Shown piece after piece: positions 62,876-64,000 of a stretch of 64,000 nucleotides of DNA. The stretch's first letter is position 1; each line of letters starts with the position of its first letter. The stretch is from Rhizobium sullae (GTDB lineage: Bacteria; Pseudomonadota; Alphaproteobacteria; Rhizobiales; Rhizobiaceae). The stretch lies in NCBI RefSeq assembly GCF_025200715.1, contig NZ_CP104143.1, forward strand, positions 2,604,001 to 2,668,000. Direction: 5' to 3'. The notes under the pieces were generated by a model, which ran no database searches, was not told where the DNA came from, and saw only the letters and a list, made by a program, of their open reading frames with translations. Both the position numbers and the translations under genes were made by a program.

Positions 62876-64000
62876 TCAGAGGGCGGAAGCGGCCAGGTCG
62901 CCATCATAGGCGGCGCGCACGAGGCCGCGCATGGCGGCCGAATCCAGGGAACGTGGATTGTTCTTGATCAGACGGCCAATCCCAAGCGCCTGCTCGGCGG
63001 TCCAGTCGAGGCGGTTTTCCGGCAGGCCAAGCGTGGCGAGCGTCGGCGAGATGCCGATGGCGGCGAAAAGGCGGCTCACCTCGCCGATTGCCGCATCGGC
63101 AAGCGTCTCCTCGTCTTCCACACCGGCGGGATCAAGCCCAAGCGTCCTGCCGACAACAGCAATTTCGGCGCTCGCGACGCGGCGATTATAGGTCATTACA
63201 TAGGGAAGCATGGTCGCGACGCCGAGGCCGTGCGCCGTATGGGTCACGGCGCCGACCGGATATTGCACCGCATGGGCGGCTGCCGTGCCCGCCGTGCCGA
63301 AGGCGCAGCCTGCCGCGAGAGCGCCCATCATCACCTCGGCGCGCGCATCGATGTCCGAGCCGTTGGCGAAGGCATTTTCCAGGCTCCGGCCGAGGAGCCG
63401 GATGGCATGCAGCGCGAACTGGTCCGAGAGATCACTCTTGCCGACGAAGACATGCTGCTGCGCGAGGTCCGGATCGCCGGACCGGCGCATCGCGGTGAAG
63501 GCCTCGATCGCATGGGTCAGGGCATCCGCACCGGCAATTGCGGTGAGTTCCGGCGGGCAGGAGAGGGTGAGTTCCGGGTCGCAGATCGCCGCTGAGGCAA
63601 TGAGGTAGGGGCTCGAAATGCCGACCTTCAGCGTGCGGTCTGGATCGGAGATGACCGCCACGGGCGTGACCTCGGAGCCCGTGCCCGCCGTCGTCGGCAC
63701 GGCGATGACCGGCAGGACGGGTCCCGGCACCTTGAACTCACCGTAGTAATCGCCGAGCCCGCCGCCATGGGTGAGCAGCAGCGAGGCGCATTTGGCCATA
63801 TCGAGGCAACTGCCGCCGCCGATGCCGATCACCATGTCGGGCGCAAAGCCACGCGCGGCCTCGACGCAAAGTGCGACCGTATCGCGCGGCACGTCCGGCA
63901 GCGTCTGGTCATGCACCAGCACAACGATGCCGGCAGCTTCGAGCGCGGCAATCATTTCGGCGAAGACGGGTGTCGCGGCAAAACGTGCGTCCGTACAGAC
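62876..64000 (-). CDS. Iron-containing alcohol dehydrogenase (5' end outside window)
   Basis: The frame is open to the right window edge; 374 residues are visible. NAD-binding GIGGGSCLDMAK, the serine/threonine-rich PTTAGTGSEVTPVAV, and the metal ligands in CPPELTAIAGADALTHAIEA and HTAHGLGVATMLP identify a group III (Fe) alcohol dehydrogenase. Next to a succinate-semialdehyde dehydrogenase, 4-hydroxybutyrate dehydrogenase (as in BlcB of Agrobacterium) is the likely activity; maleylacetate reductase or lactaldehyde reductase are alternatives. Confidence 0.85.
   Translation of the reverse strand, partial: VCTDARFAATPVFAEMIAALEAAGIVVLVHDQTLPDVPRDTVALCVEAARGFAPDMVIGIGGGSCLDMAKCASLLLTHGGGLGDYYGEFKVPGPVLPVIAVPTTAGTGSEVTPVAVISDPDRTLKVGISSPYLIASAAICDPELTLSCPPELTAIAGADALTHAIEAFTAMRRSGDPDLAQQHVFVGKSDLSDQFALHAIRLLGRSLENAFANGSDIDARAEVMMGALAAGCAFGTAGTAAAHAVQYPVGAVTHTAHGLGVATMLPYVMTYNRRVASAEIAVVGRTLGLDPAGVEDEETLADAAIGEVSRLFAAIGISPTLATLGLPENRLDWTAEQALGIGRLIKNNPRSLDSAAMRGLVRAAYDGDLAASAL

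Noticed and set aside
61422-62909. 495-codon plus-strand frame opposite the succinate-semialdehyde dehydrogenase
   Set aside because: Its length is striking, but it mirrors the dehydrogenase codon for codon and carries no known motif.

Overview
The window looks like Rhizobiaceae DNA (Sinorhizobium/Ensifer, Rhizobium or Agrobacterium type). The evidence is about 60% GC, an exoM-exoO-exoP run from a succinoglycan-type exopolysaccharide cluster, a CysN-CysC (NodQ-like) remnant, DUF982, DUF1194 and DUF3008 proteins, and many FadR-type regulators paired with TRAP and ABC importers. The mix of exo genes, catabolic importers and gene fossils fits a megaplasmid or chromid better than a core chromosome; the replicon type is an inference.

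Layout. 1-3954: end of an exo operon (partial exoM-like, exoO-like, exoP-like), abutting a convergent PPP-type phosphatase. 4.9-6.5 kb: SfnB-like flavoprotein and a cysteine-bearing Rrf2 regulator. 6.6-12.8 kb: fossil of a peptide-binding protein, then a GntR-TRAP-idonate dehydrogenase operon, an Ldh-family dehydrogenase and an HxlR regulator. 13.3-21 kb: MFS exporter, response-regulator fossil, katG, DUF1194 protein, APS kinase left over from a truncated CysNC, and an MHS symporter. 21.1-25.4 kb: NarL-type two-component pair flanked by two exported Gly/Asn-rich proteins, with a shared palindromic motif in both flanking promoter regions. 25.7-30.9 kb: Gfo/Idh oxidoreductase divergent from a TRAP-GntR operon. 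31-40.5 kb: cyclase and VOC fossils, a GGDEF-EAL protein, a methyltransferase, four small proteins, a LHPP-like phosphatase and an OmpR/EnvZ-type pair. 40.7-50.4 kb: seven-gene peptide-type ABC transporter/aldolase operon under a FadR-type regulator, divergent across a 12-bp-arm inverted repeat from a second aldolase and a formylglycine sulfatase. 51.1-53.9 kb: PAS-GGDEF cyclase, then degraded mobile DNA (Gfo/Idh and IS110 fragments). 53.9-60.5 kb: STAND regulator divergent from epoxide hydrolase, Ohr/OsmC, alpha/beta hydrolase and cytochrome P460. 60.5-64 kb: alpha/beta hydrolase, succinate-semialdehyde dehydrogenase and an iron alcohol dehydrogenase cut by the window edge, resembling the Agrobacterium blc pathway.

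How it works together. Most of the window is import plus catabolism of small organic acids, sugar acids or peptide-like compounds, each unit under its own GntR/FadR regulator with a candidate operator. Three solute-binding-protein genes are each followed by a perfect or wobble-paired hairpin before the permease genes, which would let the binding protein be made in excess. The least explained units are the two-component system with Gly/Asn-rich exported proteins (21-25 kb) and the sulfatase/aldolase/ABC locus (40-50 kb). No tRNA, rRNA or CRISPR array was seen.
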